Shown one piece after another: positions 43,916-52,120 of a stretch of DNA of 64,000 bases (the first letter of the stretch is position 1; the number at the start of each line of letters is the position of its first letter). The translations under genes and the position numbers were made by a program. The DNA is from Cellvibrio sp. UBA7661. GTDB lineage: Bacteria; Pseudomonadota; Gammaproteobacteria; Pseudomonadales; Cellvibrionaceae. The notes beneath the pieces are model-generated. The model was not told where the DNA came from. It saw only the letters and a program-made list of their open reading frames with translations, and did no database searches. Location of the stretch: assembly GCA_002483365.1 (NCBI GenBank), contig DLHT01000005.1, positions 310,001-374,000 on the forward strand. Reading direction: 5' to 3'.

Positions 43916-44848
43916 ATGAAAAAATTTATGCATATTCTGAGCGCTTTTGTTTTCACCACAGCGTCTTCTTTTGCTGCACTGCACACTCACGCTGCAGAAA
44001 AAATTGAACACACTGCCAGCACTGTTATTACACGCGATGGCGTACAAATTTATTACAAAGATTGGGGGCCTAAAAATGGCCAAGTGGTGATGTTCAGCCA
44101 CGGCTGGCCGCTGAGTTCCGACAGCTGGGAATCGCAAATGCGATTTCTGGCAGAGAAAGGTTACCGCGTTATTGCGCATGACCGCCGTGGCCACGGCCGT
44201 TCCAGCCAACCATGGGATGGTAATGATATGGATCATTACGCCGATGATTTGGCTGATGTGATTAGCGCGCTCAAAGTGGATGATGTCACGTTGGTAGGTT
44301 TCTCCACCGGTGGTGGTGAAGTGGCTCGTTATATCGGCCGCCACGGCACAGAACAGGTTAAAAAGGCTGTACTGGTGAGCGCCGTTCCGCCGATTATGTT
44401 GAAAACCGAAAGCAATCCCAACGGGTTACCGCTGTCGGTATTTGATGGCCTGCGCAAAGCCTCTATCGACAACCGCTCACAATTATATTTGGATATCGCC
44501 TCTGGCCCGTTCTTTGGATTTAATCGCCCCGGCGCAAAACCTTCAGCAGGTTTAATCCAATCTTTCTGGAGACAAGGCATGCTGGCCGGTGCAAAAAACA
44601 CTTACGATTCTATCGCGGCATTTTCAGCAACGGACTTCAGGGGTGACCTTGCTAAATTTGATGTGCCGACCTTGGTCATTCACGGCGACGACGATCAAAT
44701 CGTACCGATTGAAACATCAGGCAAAGCGTCGGCAGCATTGATTAAAGGTGCAAAACTGTTGGTGTACACCGGCGCTCCACACGGTTTGGCCGATACCCAC
44801 AAAGACAAATTGAATCAGGATTTGTTGGAGTTCTTGCGTAAAAAATAA
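43916..44848 (+). CDS. Exported alpha/beta hydrolase (non-haem chloroperoxidase-like)
   Basis: This is 310 residues from the ATG at 43916; a signal peptide ends near LHTHA. The alpha/beta-hydrolase fold is complete: oxyanion HGWP, DRRGHGRS, nucleophile Ser in LVGFSTGGGEVARY, Asp in LVIHGDDDQIVP and His in GAPHGLAD. The sequence type is that of cofactor-free bromo/chloroperoxidases and esterases, whose perhydrolysis is often a side activity. It lies close after ohr and may share its control. It is followed by a strong terminator. Confidence 0.9.
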   Translation: MKKFMHILSAFVFTTASSFAALHTHAAEKIEHTASTVITRDGVQIYYKDWGPKNGQVVMFSHGWPLSSDSWESQMRFLAEKGYRVIAHDRRGHGRSSQPWDGNDMDHYADDLADVISALKVDDVTLVGFSTGGGEVARYIGRHGTEQVKKAVLVSAVPPIMLKTESNPNGLPLSVFDGLRKASIDNRSQLYLDIASGPFFGFNRPGAKPSAGLIQSFWRQGMLAGAKNTYDSIAAFSATDFRGDLAKFDVPTLVIHGDDDQIVPIETSGKASAALIKGAKLLVYTGAPHGLADTHKDKLNQDLLEFLRKK

Positions 44849-44901
44849 TGCTTCAACTCTGCAATCATGCAGAAACAACAATGAAATAAATGGGTGAAAT
44901 A

Positions 44902-44942
44902 AAGGTGATCGATTTATATATCGATCACCTTCACATTTTTTC
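44902..44942 (+). terminator. Rho-independent terminator after the hydrolase gene
   Basis: A perfect 12-bp stem, AAGGTGATCGAT (44902-44913) and ATCGATCACCTT (44920-44931), with a 6-nt loop is followed by CACATTTTTTTCTG. It lies 53 bp after the stop. Confidence 0.9.
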
Positions 44943-45111
44943 TGTTTCGGTAAACAAGCACTGATTGAGTTGTGCGGTGACGTATTCTTGGCCGGGCGAT
45001 ACACTTCCCTGTGCCACCAGATTAATTCGAATGTAACCGCAAGATTTTGGCTGCCTTGTACTGCTGATAGAGGTAAAGTAAGGCGTATTATTTCTGACCT
45101 GTGTTTTGACC

Positions 45112-46071
45112 ATGACCGACAACGCCAAACAACCCAGCGATGAATACTGCTGGCAGCAACTGGATAACGAGCAGGCCGCAGGGCAGTTTTTTTATGCGGT
45201 AATCACCACCGGTATTTACTGCCGCCCCGGTTGTCCATCGCGCCGCCCCAACCGCGACAATGTGCGCTTTTTTAATCTGGCGACAGAGGCAGAGCAAGCC
45301 GGGTTTCGCCCATGCAAACGCTGCCATCCGCAACAGCTCACCGCGCACAACCAACTGCTGGAGCGCATAACCAGTTTATGCCGCTATATTGAAACCGCTG
45401 CTGATGAGCCCTCGCTTGTGCAACTTGCCGAATATGCGGGCGTGAGCCGCTATCATTTACAACGGCAATTCAAAGCCATTACCGGTATTAGCCCCAAAGC
45501 TTATGCAAAAGCGCATCGCCATTCTGTGGATAAACCTATGAACAGTTCACGCAAATATCACGAAATTATTTCTTATTGTTGTAGTCAATCTTCACTCGGG
45601 CAATTGTTGGTTGCGCGCAGCAGCAAAGGTATTTGCGCCATTTTGTTGGGCGATGACCGGCAAGAATTAATTGCCGATTTGTCGGCACGTTTTCCTAACG
45701 CTGATCTGCAAGAACAGGCGCAGGATTTTTCCGACTCGCTCGATCAATTAGTCGCATTGATTGAACATCCCGTACAACAACAAAACGCTGCACAATTGCC
45801 ACTGGATATTCGCGGCACTTTATTCCAGCAGCGCGTATGGACATTACTGCAGGAAATACCCGCCGGTGAAACACGCAGTTATACCGATATTGCACATGCT
45901 ATGGGTGCACCTAAAGCGGTACGCGCGGTAGCCAGTGCCTGCGCGGCCAATGCGCTGGCGATTGTCATTCCCTGCCATAGAGTGGTGCGCAGCGATGGCA
46001 ACCTTGCAGGGTATCGCTGGGGATTGGAGCGCAAAAAAACATTGTTACAGCGCGAAAAAGATAGCGTTTAA
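45112..46071 (+). CDS. ada: Ada: methylation-responsive activator and O6-methylguanine-DNA methyltransferase
   Basis: This is 319 residues from the ATG at 45112; the frame can start at a TTG two codons earlier. The N-terminal Ada zinc domain has C37 and C41 (GIYCRPGCPSRRPNR) and the later CKRCHP, matching the four cysteines of E. coli Ada, where Cys38 takes the phosphate methyl. An AraC-type HTH follows (LVQLAEYAGVSRYHLQRQFKAITGISPKAYA). The C-terminal methyltransferase has the active Cys about 288 in IVIPCHRVVRSDGNLAGYRWG. It both repairs alkylated DNA and switches on the operon. It is 15 bp upstream of alkA, forming an adaptive-response operon. Confidence 0.96.
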   Translation: MTDNAKQPSDEYCWQQLDNEQAAGQFFYAVITTGIYCRPGCPSRRPNRDNVRFFNLATEAEQAGFRPCKRCHPQQLTAHNQLLERITSLCRYIETAADEPSLVQLAEYAGVSRYHLQRQFKAITGISPKAYAKAHRHSVDKPMNSSRKYHEIISYCCSQSSLGQLLVARSSKGICAILLGDDRQELIADLSARFPNADLQEQAQDFSDSLDQLVALIEHPVQQQNAAQLPLDIRGTLFQQRVWTLLQEIPAGETRSYTDIAHAMGAPKAVRAVASACAANALAIVIPCHRVVRSDGNLAGYRWGLERKKTLLQREKDSV

Positions 46072-46086
46072 ATTCAGGGCAGCGCG

Positions 46087-47031
46087 ATGCAAACAACAAT
46101 CACGCTAACACTTCCGGCTGATTTTCGCCGCACGGACTTTATTGATTTTCATCAGCGCGATAACCAGATGCTAGCCGAGCGCTGGGATGAATCTCATGTG
46201 TATAAAGGAATTATCTGGAACAATTTGCCTGCGTGTTTGCAATTTTCGTTTACATCCAAACAGCAGGTGCAGATTAATCTGGATATCGATGCAGGCCGCA
46301 AAAAAATAGATACCGCACAAACACAACAGCAGTTGCACAAACTCGCCAACCACATGCTGGGCTTAAACCAACCCACCAAAAAATTTGAAACATTCGCTCA
46401 ACAACATGCCGATGTGTGCAATCTGGTCAATCAACAATCCGGTTTGCGGGTTCCGCAAGCGGCATCGCCGTTTGAAGCATTAAGCTGGGCCATTACCGGG
46501 CAACAAATTAGTTTAGGTGCGGCCATTTCATTGCGCCGCAAATTAATCCAGCGCGCAGGCATTGCGCATTCATCCGGTATTTTTTGTTATCCGCAAGCAA
46601 AACAACTTCTGGAATTAACGGAAGACGATTTGCGCGCGTGCAGTTTTTCCACCACCAAAGCCACCACCCTACTCACATTGGCACAAGCCATTCACAGCGG
46701 AATATTACCGCTGCAACAATGGTTGGATGATTACTGGAATGGCAACCCACTCGCTGCCGAGGATATTTATGCACAGCTGATTGGCATGCGCGGTATAGGC
46801 CCTTGGACAATTCACTACGCGCTCTTGCGTGGATTCGGTTGGCTGGATGGCTCATTGCATGGCGACGCCGCCGTGCGGCGCAATTTGCAGCGGTTACTGA
46901 CCGCACAACAAAAATATCGCAGCACCGAAAAAATATCCCCTCGGGAAACCGAGGCGTGGCTCGCCAATTTCTCACCCTGGCGCGCGCTGGTAGCGGCGCA
47001 TTTGTGGGCGATGCAAGAAAAACCTGATTAA
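46087..47031 (+). CDS. alkA: DNA-3-methyladenine glycosylase II
   Basis: This is 314 residues. The N-terminal AlkA domain leads to the helix-hairpin-helix glycosylase domain: PFEALSWAITGQQISLGAAISLRRKL, the HhH LIGMRGIGPWTIHYALLRG, and catalytic Asp about 260 in HGDAAVRRNL. It removes 3-methyladenine and other alkylated bases. Co-transcribed with ada. Confidence 0.95.
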   Translation: MQTTITLTLPADFRRTDFIDFHQRDNQMLAERWDESHVYKGIIWNNLPACLQFSFTSKQQVQINLDIDAGRKKIDTAQTQQQLHKLANHMLGLNQPTKKFETFAQQHADVCNLVNQQSGLRVPQAASPFEALSWAITGQQISLGAAISLRRKLIQRAGIAHSSGIFCYPQAKQLLELTEDDLRACSFSTTKATTLLTLAQAIHSGILPLQQWLDDYWNGNPLAAEDIYAQLIGMRGIGPWTIHYALLRGFGWLDGSLHGDAAVRRNLQRLLTAQQKYRSTEKISPRETEAWLANFSPWRALVAAHLWAMQEKPD

Positions 47032-47162
47032 TGAAGCGCAACAATGCAGATAACTTTGCAACACAGCAAAGCAACATAATGAAGCAACACAATACAACAG
47101 CACAGCAAAACGACACACCGAAACAACGCACTGACACAACGCACCGACACAACACAGTGTAA
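47031..47162 (+). other. Possible 43-codon low-complexity ORF overlapping the alkA stop
   Basis: The alkA stop overlaps an ATG (TAATG). The frame runs 43 codons to a TAA and encodes only polar residues, mainly Asn, Gln, Thr and His. The DNA is an unusual CAACA/ACA-rich stretch, about 47035-47160. There is no good ribosome site beyond coupling to alkA and no family match. Read on the other strand it gives an artefactual Cys-rich frame. It may be a decayed repeat or slippage tract instead of a gene. Confidence 0.2.
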
Positions 47163-47557
47163 AGATAAGGCAATGTCGCTGTTTACCCCTCAAGCGCTCT
47201 TGCCCACAACTTGTAATATAATATATCTTATTCTGCAATCCACTCGCCTCCGCGAGCCCTGGGCGCCTATGTGATAACCATCATGTGGCGCGTGTATGGC
47301 ACCCAGGGGATTTACACCAATAACGATAAAATCAACACAATCCCAGAGTTCAACAAAAAACTTACGCAAATTTTTTTTGCATAAAAAAGTTCTGCAAATA
47401 AAACGGCGAATTAAAAACAGCATAGCGATAACAGGAAACATTTTTCAAACCCGTTATTGGATTATGCGCAGAACGCATCGCTCGCTTTGCATTTCCGCAT
47501 CCACATAAGGATCGTAATGTGTAGAGCATTAAAAAAATGACATCTGGAGATCAATCT
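47163..47557 (+). other. 395-bp non-coding spacer with a long hairpin, upstream of the esterase gene
   Basis: No gene is supported. An AT-rich stretch (47210-47235) is followed by an imperfect hairpin: CCCTGGG at 47257-47263 pairs with CCCAGGG at 47302-47308, extended by GCC/GGC inside. A T-run at about 47370 and AT-rich sequence before 47540 could be the esterase promoter. Confidence 0.4.
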
Positions 47558-48505
47558 ATGCAATGGCAATTCACACGATTTTTGCGTTCAATCCTGTTTG
47601 GTGCAGTGTGCCTAAGTAGCGCCGCCGTCTTCGCGCAAGATGGAAAAATGTACCCTATTGAAGCGCCCAAAGAACCCAACGCAATTCCACTGAATACCGG
47701 TGGAGTCGCCAACCAACCCGCACAAGAAAGTTGGTTCCGCCAATGGGGTGATCCTATGGCGAGAAATATCACCAAAGCCACACTCACTCCCTTTTTGGCT
47801 GATCCGAAAAAAGCCAATGGCACCAGCGTGATTGTTGCACCGGGTGGTGGTTTTATGTGGTTGTCGATGGGCAATGAAGGCTGGGAAGTTGCCGAAGCAC
47901 TCGCGGCTCGCGGTATCAATGCGTTTGTATTGAAATATCGCCTGCAACCCACTGCCGATTCACTGGAAGCGTTTGAAAACCAAATGAACCAGCGTTTTGC
48001 TGAAGCAGCAAAACCAGCGAGCGAAGATAAATCCGGCGAAAAAAAATCGGGCACCGACAGATTGCAACGTAATCTGGACAACCAACTCGCCGATGTGGAA
48101 GCTGCTTATGCGTTAATTAACAGCCGCGCCAAAGAATGGAATGTCGATATGAAAAAAATCGGCATGATGGGCTTTTCTGCCGGTGCAGGATTAACCATGG
48201 CAACCACATTGCAATCCAAAAAAGTGAAGCTGGCGTTTATCGCACCGATTTACGGTGGCATGAATGCAGTTGATGTTCCAAAAGATGCACCACCGATGTT
48301 TGCCGCAATCGCGGTTGACGATTTTCTATTCCACGGCGAAACCGGTTTGATTAAATCCTGGTACGACGCAAAAATTCCTGTGGAATTCCACCTCTATCAA
48401 AACGGCGGCCACGGCTTCGGCTTAGGCAACCCCGACCGCACCAGCAACAAATGGTTTGAATCTTTTATCTATTGGCTGGAAGTCAACGGTTTTGTAAAAC
48501 CGTAA
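47558..48505 (+). CDS. Exported alpha/beta-hydrolase esterase (acetyl-xylan-esterase-like)
   Basis: This is 315 residues from the ATG at 47558, which has GGAG 8 nt upstream; the frame opens seven codons earlier. A signal peptide ends at AAVFAQ. The fold is of the BD-FAE / esterase-lipase type: VIVAPGGGFMWLSMGNEG (oxyanion region), nucleophile in MMGFSAGAGLTM, Asp in AIAVDDFLF and His in QNGGHGFGLG. A charged insertion (AAKPASEDKSGEKKSGTD) lies before the nucleophile. Relatives are carbohydrate esterases acting on acetylated or feruloylated plant polymers, which fits the polymer-degrading lifestyle. Monocistronic. Confidence 0.85.
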   Translation: MQWQFTRFLRSILFGAVCLSSAAVFAQDGKMYPIEAPKEPNAIPLNTGGVANQPAQESWFRQWGDPMARNITKATLTPFLADPKKANGTSVIVAPGGGFMWLSMGNEGWEVAEALAARGINAFVLKYRLQPTADSLEAFENQMNQRFAEAAKPASEDKSGEKKSGTDRLQRNLDNQLADVEAAYALINSRAKEWNVDMKKIGMMGFSAGAGLTMATTLQSKKVKLAFIAPIYGGMNAVDVPKDAPPMFAAIAVDDFLFHGETGLIKSWYDAKIPVEFHLYQNGGHGFGLGNPDRTSNKWFESFIYWLEVNGFVKP

Positions 48506-48528
48506 TTTATTATCGCCATTAAAACGCC

Positions 48529-48560
48529 AAACAGGTTGGCCAGTAAAAACCAACCTGTTT
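48529..48560 (+). terminator. Hairpin after the esterase gene
   Basis: AAACAGGTTGG (48529-48539) and CCAACCTGTTT (48550-48560) make an 11-bp stem with a 10-nt loop, 24 bp past the esterase stop. The following bases are only moderately T-rich. Confidence 0.6.
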
Positions 48561-48834
48561 GTTGCGCGTTCACCTCACCTTTCATCTCCCCCGCTTTTAT
48601 CTACCCATTTCATCTCCCTTGAAAATAGCTACCTTTGCCCCGCACTTCACCTCCATTTTCCAGTTCAATATTCGCCTTTATTCCCCCTTTTCAATCCAGG
48701 CTGACGCTGGTTTTAGGCTGCTTCGCCCCTTATTAAAACAATATTTATTTACCGTTTATCGATAAATAAATATTGCTATTTGTCAGTTTCAGGTTATTCT
48801 TTGGGCTAACAACAGTCACCCCAAGGGATTTTTT
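48561..48834 (+). promoter_or_regulatory. Pyrimidine-rich spacer and palindromic operator before the DUF2975 gene
   Basis: Bases 48569-48700 are markedly pyrimidine-rich on the plus strand (runs of TTCACC, CATCTCCC, TTTCC). After them a perfect 12-bp inverted repeat, AATATTTATTTA (48740-48751) and TAAATAAATATT (48763-48774), surrounds TTTATCGATAAA, itself a palindrome (48756-48767). It lies about 60-95 bp before the DUF2975 start and is a likely operator for the XRE regulator encoded in the same operon. Confidence 0.5.
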
Positions 48835-49374
48835 ATGGACATCCAGCAGCACGAGCGCATTACCCGCATCAAAACACTGAGCCGTTATTTGTATTGGGCG
48901 CTCACCGGTATCCAGTACCTGATGTGGGTACTTTTGCCCTTGACCATGGGGTGGTTGTGGTTTGGCACCAAAGGCATGGTCACACTGTTTGACCACTCGA
49001 TTGATAGCGCAAGCCTGAGCCTTATGCAGCGCTGTTTGCTCATGATTCCGATTGCGCTATTTGTGCTGGTGTTGTTAAAAGTGGTTTATCACCTACGGCA
49101 ATTAATTCTGCATTTTGCCAGCGGCAAGATTTTTAATAAGGCAGCAACTGCCCATGCGCGCAAGGCTTTACACTATGCACTGGCGGCTTACGGATTTTCT
49201 TTGCTCGCGGCTGTCGCCACCTGGATTTATCTGTATATACAAAATAATTTTTTCAGTGTGACCGTAAGCGGCGATTTTATTTTCGGAATTATTATTTTTG
49301 GTTTGATGTATGTGTTGCTGTGGGCACTCGAAATCGGGTGCGATCTTAACGAAGAATCCGAGTTGACGATCTAA
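48835..49374 (+). CDS. DUF2975 membrane protein
   Basis: This is 179 residues, four TM helices: ALTGIQYLMWVLLPLTMGWLW, LLMIPIALFVLVLLKVVYHL, ALAAYGFSLLAAVATWIYLY and FGIIIFGLMYVLLWALEIG. The loop after helix 2 (LRQLILHFASGKIFNK) is characteristic of DUF2975. Proteins of this family are usually encoded next to a small XRE regulator of the YozG/HTH_26 type, as here, nine bp upstream of it. The role is unknown, possibly as a membrane partner of that regulator. Confidence 0.85.
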   Translation: MDIQQHERITRIKTLSRYLYWALTGIQYLMWVLLPLTMGWLWFGTKGMVTLFDHSIDSASLSLMQRCLLMIPIALFVLVLLKVVYHLRQLILHFASGKIFNKAATAHARKALHYALAAYGFSLLAAVATWIYLYIQNNFFSVTVSGDFIFGIIIFGLMYVLLWALEIGCDLNEESELTI

Positions 49375-49383
49375 GGAGTTTGT

Positions 49384-49605
49384 ATGCCCATTATTGTTAA
49401 TTTGGATGTCGTGCTTGCACAGCGAAAGATGCGCTTAAATACATTGGCAGAGTTGGTGGATATTACACCGCAAAATCTTTCAGTATTGAAAACCGGCAAA
49501 GCCAAAGCGATTCGGTTTGATACGCTGGAAAAAATCTGCGCGGCATTGGAATGCCAGCCGGGCGATATTCTGGCCTTTGCAGACGAGCCATCGTCCGACA
49601 CCTGA
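49384..49605 (+). CDS. Small XRE-type regulator (HTH_26/YozG-like)
   Basis: This is 73 residues with an AAGGAG ribosome site near the DUF2975 stop. It is a single helix-turn-helix: NLDVVLAQRKMRLNTLAELVDITPQNLSVLKTGKAKAIRFDTLEKICAALECQPGDIL in order. The TPQNLSVLKTGK recognition helix and the LECQPGDIL ending define this family. Co-transcribed with DUF2975 and probably autoregulatory through the palindrome at 48740-48774. Confidence 0.92.
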   Translation: MPIIVNLDVVLAQRKMRLNTLAELVDITPQNLSVLKTGKAKAIRFDTLEKICAALECQPGDILAFADEPSSDT

Positions 49606-49724
49606 TTCTCTACTCCACTTTTTTGATCGATTGACCCTGCGTTATGCAGAATGGTTGTGGTGCCTTTTGCCTGCTTTTTTGATATCGGTATTTCTCTAGC
49701 CACTTTTTTATTGATAATTTTTAA

Positions 49725-51605
49725 ATGGAAAACGCGTTTATGGAAAATTTTATAAAATTTTTTAAAATAATAATCTGCCTGTTACTGATGATTATTTCTG
49801 TCTCTTATCCACACGCCCAAACATTGGAACAGCTAAAAACCAATATAGAAAACGCGCGCGTGGAAACCGGCTTGACGGGTTTGGGCATTGCGATTGTCGA
49901 TGAAAATGGCCCGGTGTGGGTGGCGGGATTAGGTGAAGCCGATAAAACCCAAAAAACACCCGTCACGCCCGATACCTTATTCCGCATAGGCTCAATATCA
50001 AAAATGTTTGTGGCGCTTTCGGTGCTGCAATTGGTTGAGCAAGGTAAATTGCATTTGGACGATAAACTAAGTGACCTTGCGCCTGAGGTATATTTTGACA
50101 ATCAATGGGAGCAAACCCACCCCATTCGTCTGGTGCATTTGTTAGAGCACACCACTGGCTGGGATGATGTTAGTTTCTCTGTGTATGCAAATGAAGATGC
50201 TACAATTTCGCTGAAAGACGCGCTGGCGTTTCGCCCCCAGTACCGGCAATCGCGCTGGGTTCCGGGCACCCGATTTGCGTATAACAATGCGGGCCCTGCG
50301 GTAGCAGCTTATATTGTGCAAAAAGTGACGGGACAACCATTTGAAGATTATGTGCAAACACATTTTTTTAATCCGCTGCATATGAACAGCGCAACTTTTT
50401 TTGAATCTGACTTGTATAAAAAAAATGGCGCAACCCTTTACTCAATAGACGGATCAGCGCGCGATTACTGGAATATTATTATTCGTCCGGCGGGTTCGAT
50501 TAATGCATCCATCGCCGATATGGCGAAATATTTACAATTTCTGATTGCGCGCGGGGAATACAATCAACAGCGCTTACTGAGTGAGCAATCCGTTACACGC
50601 ATGGAAACACCTACGACAACTCTGGGTGCCGTTGCAGGTACAAAAGCGGGTTACGGCTTAAATAATTATGCAACCGGTTTTGAACAGGCTGGCATTGCCT
50701 TTCGCGGACATGATGGGGATGTATGGGGCGGCCACTGCCGCTTGAGTTACATAATTGAATTAAAGTTGGGCTATGTATTGTGTATCAATCAGGATAACAA
50801 TATCGCCCTCGATAAAATTCAAAATTTGCTGCGCGCGTATTTAATAAAAGGCTTTGCCAAGGCAAGCCCAACTGAAATTGAATTACCAGAAAAATTCAAG
50901 CAACTCGCGGGCTACTATATTCCCATCAATTCACGCGTAGAACAGTTTGAATTAGTGTCAGAATTAACCGGCGCCATGCGTATTACGGTAGGCGATAACC
51001 GGTTGCATCGCATGCCTGTACTCGGAGGTTGGCAATCACCCAGCGATGATTACGCCATCAATGAAAATATTCTTGTGAGCCGTCACACAGGGCTGCCGAC
51101 CATTGCGATAGTGAACGATCCGCTTGCAGGCGAAGTAGTTGAAGTATCAGATGGCCCTACATTGAAACGCGTATCGGCATTTTGGTTGATGGGTATGCTA
51201 GGGCTCATTGTATGCACTTTGGCACTAGGCCTAAGCAGTTTGCTATTCGCTCCCATCTGGATTACACGCTTACTGGTAGGAAAACTTTCACGCGGTGCAA
51301 CCATCAGCATCCGTCTATGGCCATTGATCACTTTCCTCGCACCGGTTATTACTGTCTGCGTGATTTATCTATTCGGCACTATGAAAACAATAGGAACAAT
51401 ATCGCCAGTCACACTCACTATTTTTATCTGCAGCAGTATTTACCCACTACTCGCGATTTACAGCTTGATCAATGTGTATAAATACCGTCACGAAAAAATA
51501 AACACGTTGGTGTATTGGCACTCCGCAATATTCAGTATTGTCCACGTCTGTATGGCAATTATGCTTGCGCAATATGGAATGCTGATGATGAGACTTTGGG
51601 TGTGA
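49725..51605 (+). CDS. CubicO/beta-lactamase-fold serine hydrolase with C-terminal membrane domain
   Basis: This is 626 residues (a second ATG five codons in is possible; neither has a clear ribosome site). The N-terminal hydrophobic signal is KIIICLLLMIISVSYPHAQT. The class C beta-lactamase fold (about 30-385) has S90-x-x-K93 in IGSISKMF, the Y-x-N motif in RFAYNNAGPAVA and HDGDVWGGH in the third-motif region. After a beta linker, residues about 480-620 form four TM helices (MLGLIVCTLALGLSSLLFAP and others). Such proteins are D-aminopeptidase/esterase-like enzymes of the envelope; the substrate is unknown. A terminator follows. Confidence 0.85.
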   Translation: MENAFMENFIKFFKIIICLLLMIISVSYPHAQTLEQLKTNIENARVETGLTGLGIAIVDENGPVWVAGLGEADKTQKTPVTPDTLFRIGSISKMFVALSVLQLVEQGKLHLDDKLSDLAPEVYFDNQWEQTHPIRLVHLLEHTTGWDDVSFSVYANEDATISLKDALAFRPQYRQSRWVPGTRFAYNNAGPAVAAYIVQKVTGQPFEDYVQTHFFNPLHMNSATFFESDLYKKNGATLYSIDGSARDYWNIIIRPAGSINASIADMAKYLQFLIARGEYNQQRLLSEQSVTRMETPTTTLGAVAGTKAGYGLNNYATGFEQAGIAFRGHDGDVWGGHCRLSYIIELKLGYVLCINQDNNIALDKIQNLLRAYLIKGFAKASPTEIELPEKFKQLAGYYIPINSRVEQFELVSELTGAMRITVGDNRLHRMPVLGGWQSPSDDYAINENILVSRHTGLPTIAIVNDPLAGEVVEVSDGPTLKRVSAFWLMGMLGLIVCTLALGLSSLLFAPIWITRLLVGKLSRGATISIRLWPLITFLAPVITVCVIYLFGTMKTIGTISPVTLTIFICSSIYPLLAIYSLINVYKYRHEKINTLVYWHSAIFSIVHVCMAIMLAQYGMLMMRLWV

Positions 51606-51634
51606 ACTGAAAGCAACTAATCAGCGCGCTGTAG

Positions 51635-51669
51635 GCTGGGCAGCCATGCCCAGCATTTTCTATTTTTTG
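51635..51669 (+). terminator. Rho-independent terminator after the CubicO gene
   Basis: GCTGGGCA (51635-51642), GCCA loop and TGCCCAGC (51647-51654) are followed by ATTTTCTATTTTTTG. It lies 30 bp past the stop and overlaps the 3' end of the convergent small gene. Confidence 0.85.
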
Positions 51670-51815
51670 TTTTTAAATTCAGGTGTGTCTTGGCATATGG
51701 CGCAATGCGGCCCCCTACGCGATTGATAAATTCGGGCAACAATGAAAACTGAAGCAGTAATGAATGCGCCAAGTAAAACCACAAAAAACCGTTTAATCCA
51801 AAACTTTCTTCCCAC
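51660..51815 (-). CDS. 51-residue membrane protein with HCxxC motif
   Basis: The GTG at 51815 has a perfect AAGGAG six bases upstream, a better initiation site than the ATG 33 bases earlier. The product has a basic start (GRKFWIKR), one TM helix (FFVVLLGAFITASVFIVARIY), then a positive QSRRG and a C-terminal HCAICQDTPEFKNKK. The single C-x2-C with an adjacent His could bind zinc or haem, on the periplasmic side or in the cytosol. No family is recognised. The nitrate reductase lies on the same strand upstream, but about 300 bp away. Confidence 0.55.
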   Translation of the reverse strand: MGRKFWIKRFFVVLLGAFITASVFIVARIYQSRRGPHCAICQDTPEFKNKK

Positions 51816-52120
51816 GACAAACTCCTTATTTAAACTTACTGGCACCAAGAGAAAATTCGATTTTTTTAAGCCAATGACATTCCGAACAGCAGAAATCTAT
51901 CTTTATATAAACTCAATTTCTGTATATGGGTACCATCTACCCTGAATTATTTTCAACATATCTTTAGTGATTTGATCTGGCAATGCATTTTTGGCTATAT
52001 GCAGTAAATTCTTTTGCCGCATCGCAAAGTTCGTCAATCACCGCAGCGACCTCTGCACTTGGCAGTATCTGCTATTTATTGCGGGTTTGCACTGAACACA
52101 GGTTTATGTGGTGCGTAGGT

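Noticed and set aside
46673..47238. Cys- and Val-rich minus-strand frames over the end of alkA and the CA-rich tract
   Set aside because: Their composition is the complement of the ACA repeats and the frames cover a clear gene, alkA. No ribosome site.
51960..52065. Short minus-strand frame reading AEVAAVIDELCDAAKEFTAY
   Set aside because: It looks protein-like for about 30 residues, but has no start codon with a ribosome site after the preceding stop and no recognised family. It may be a gene remnant.
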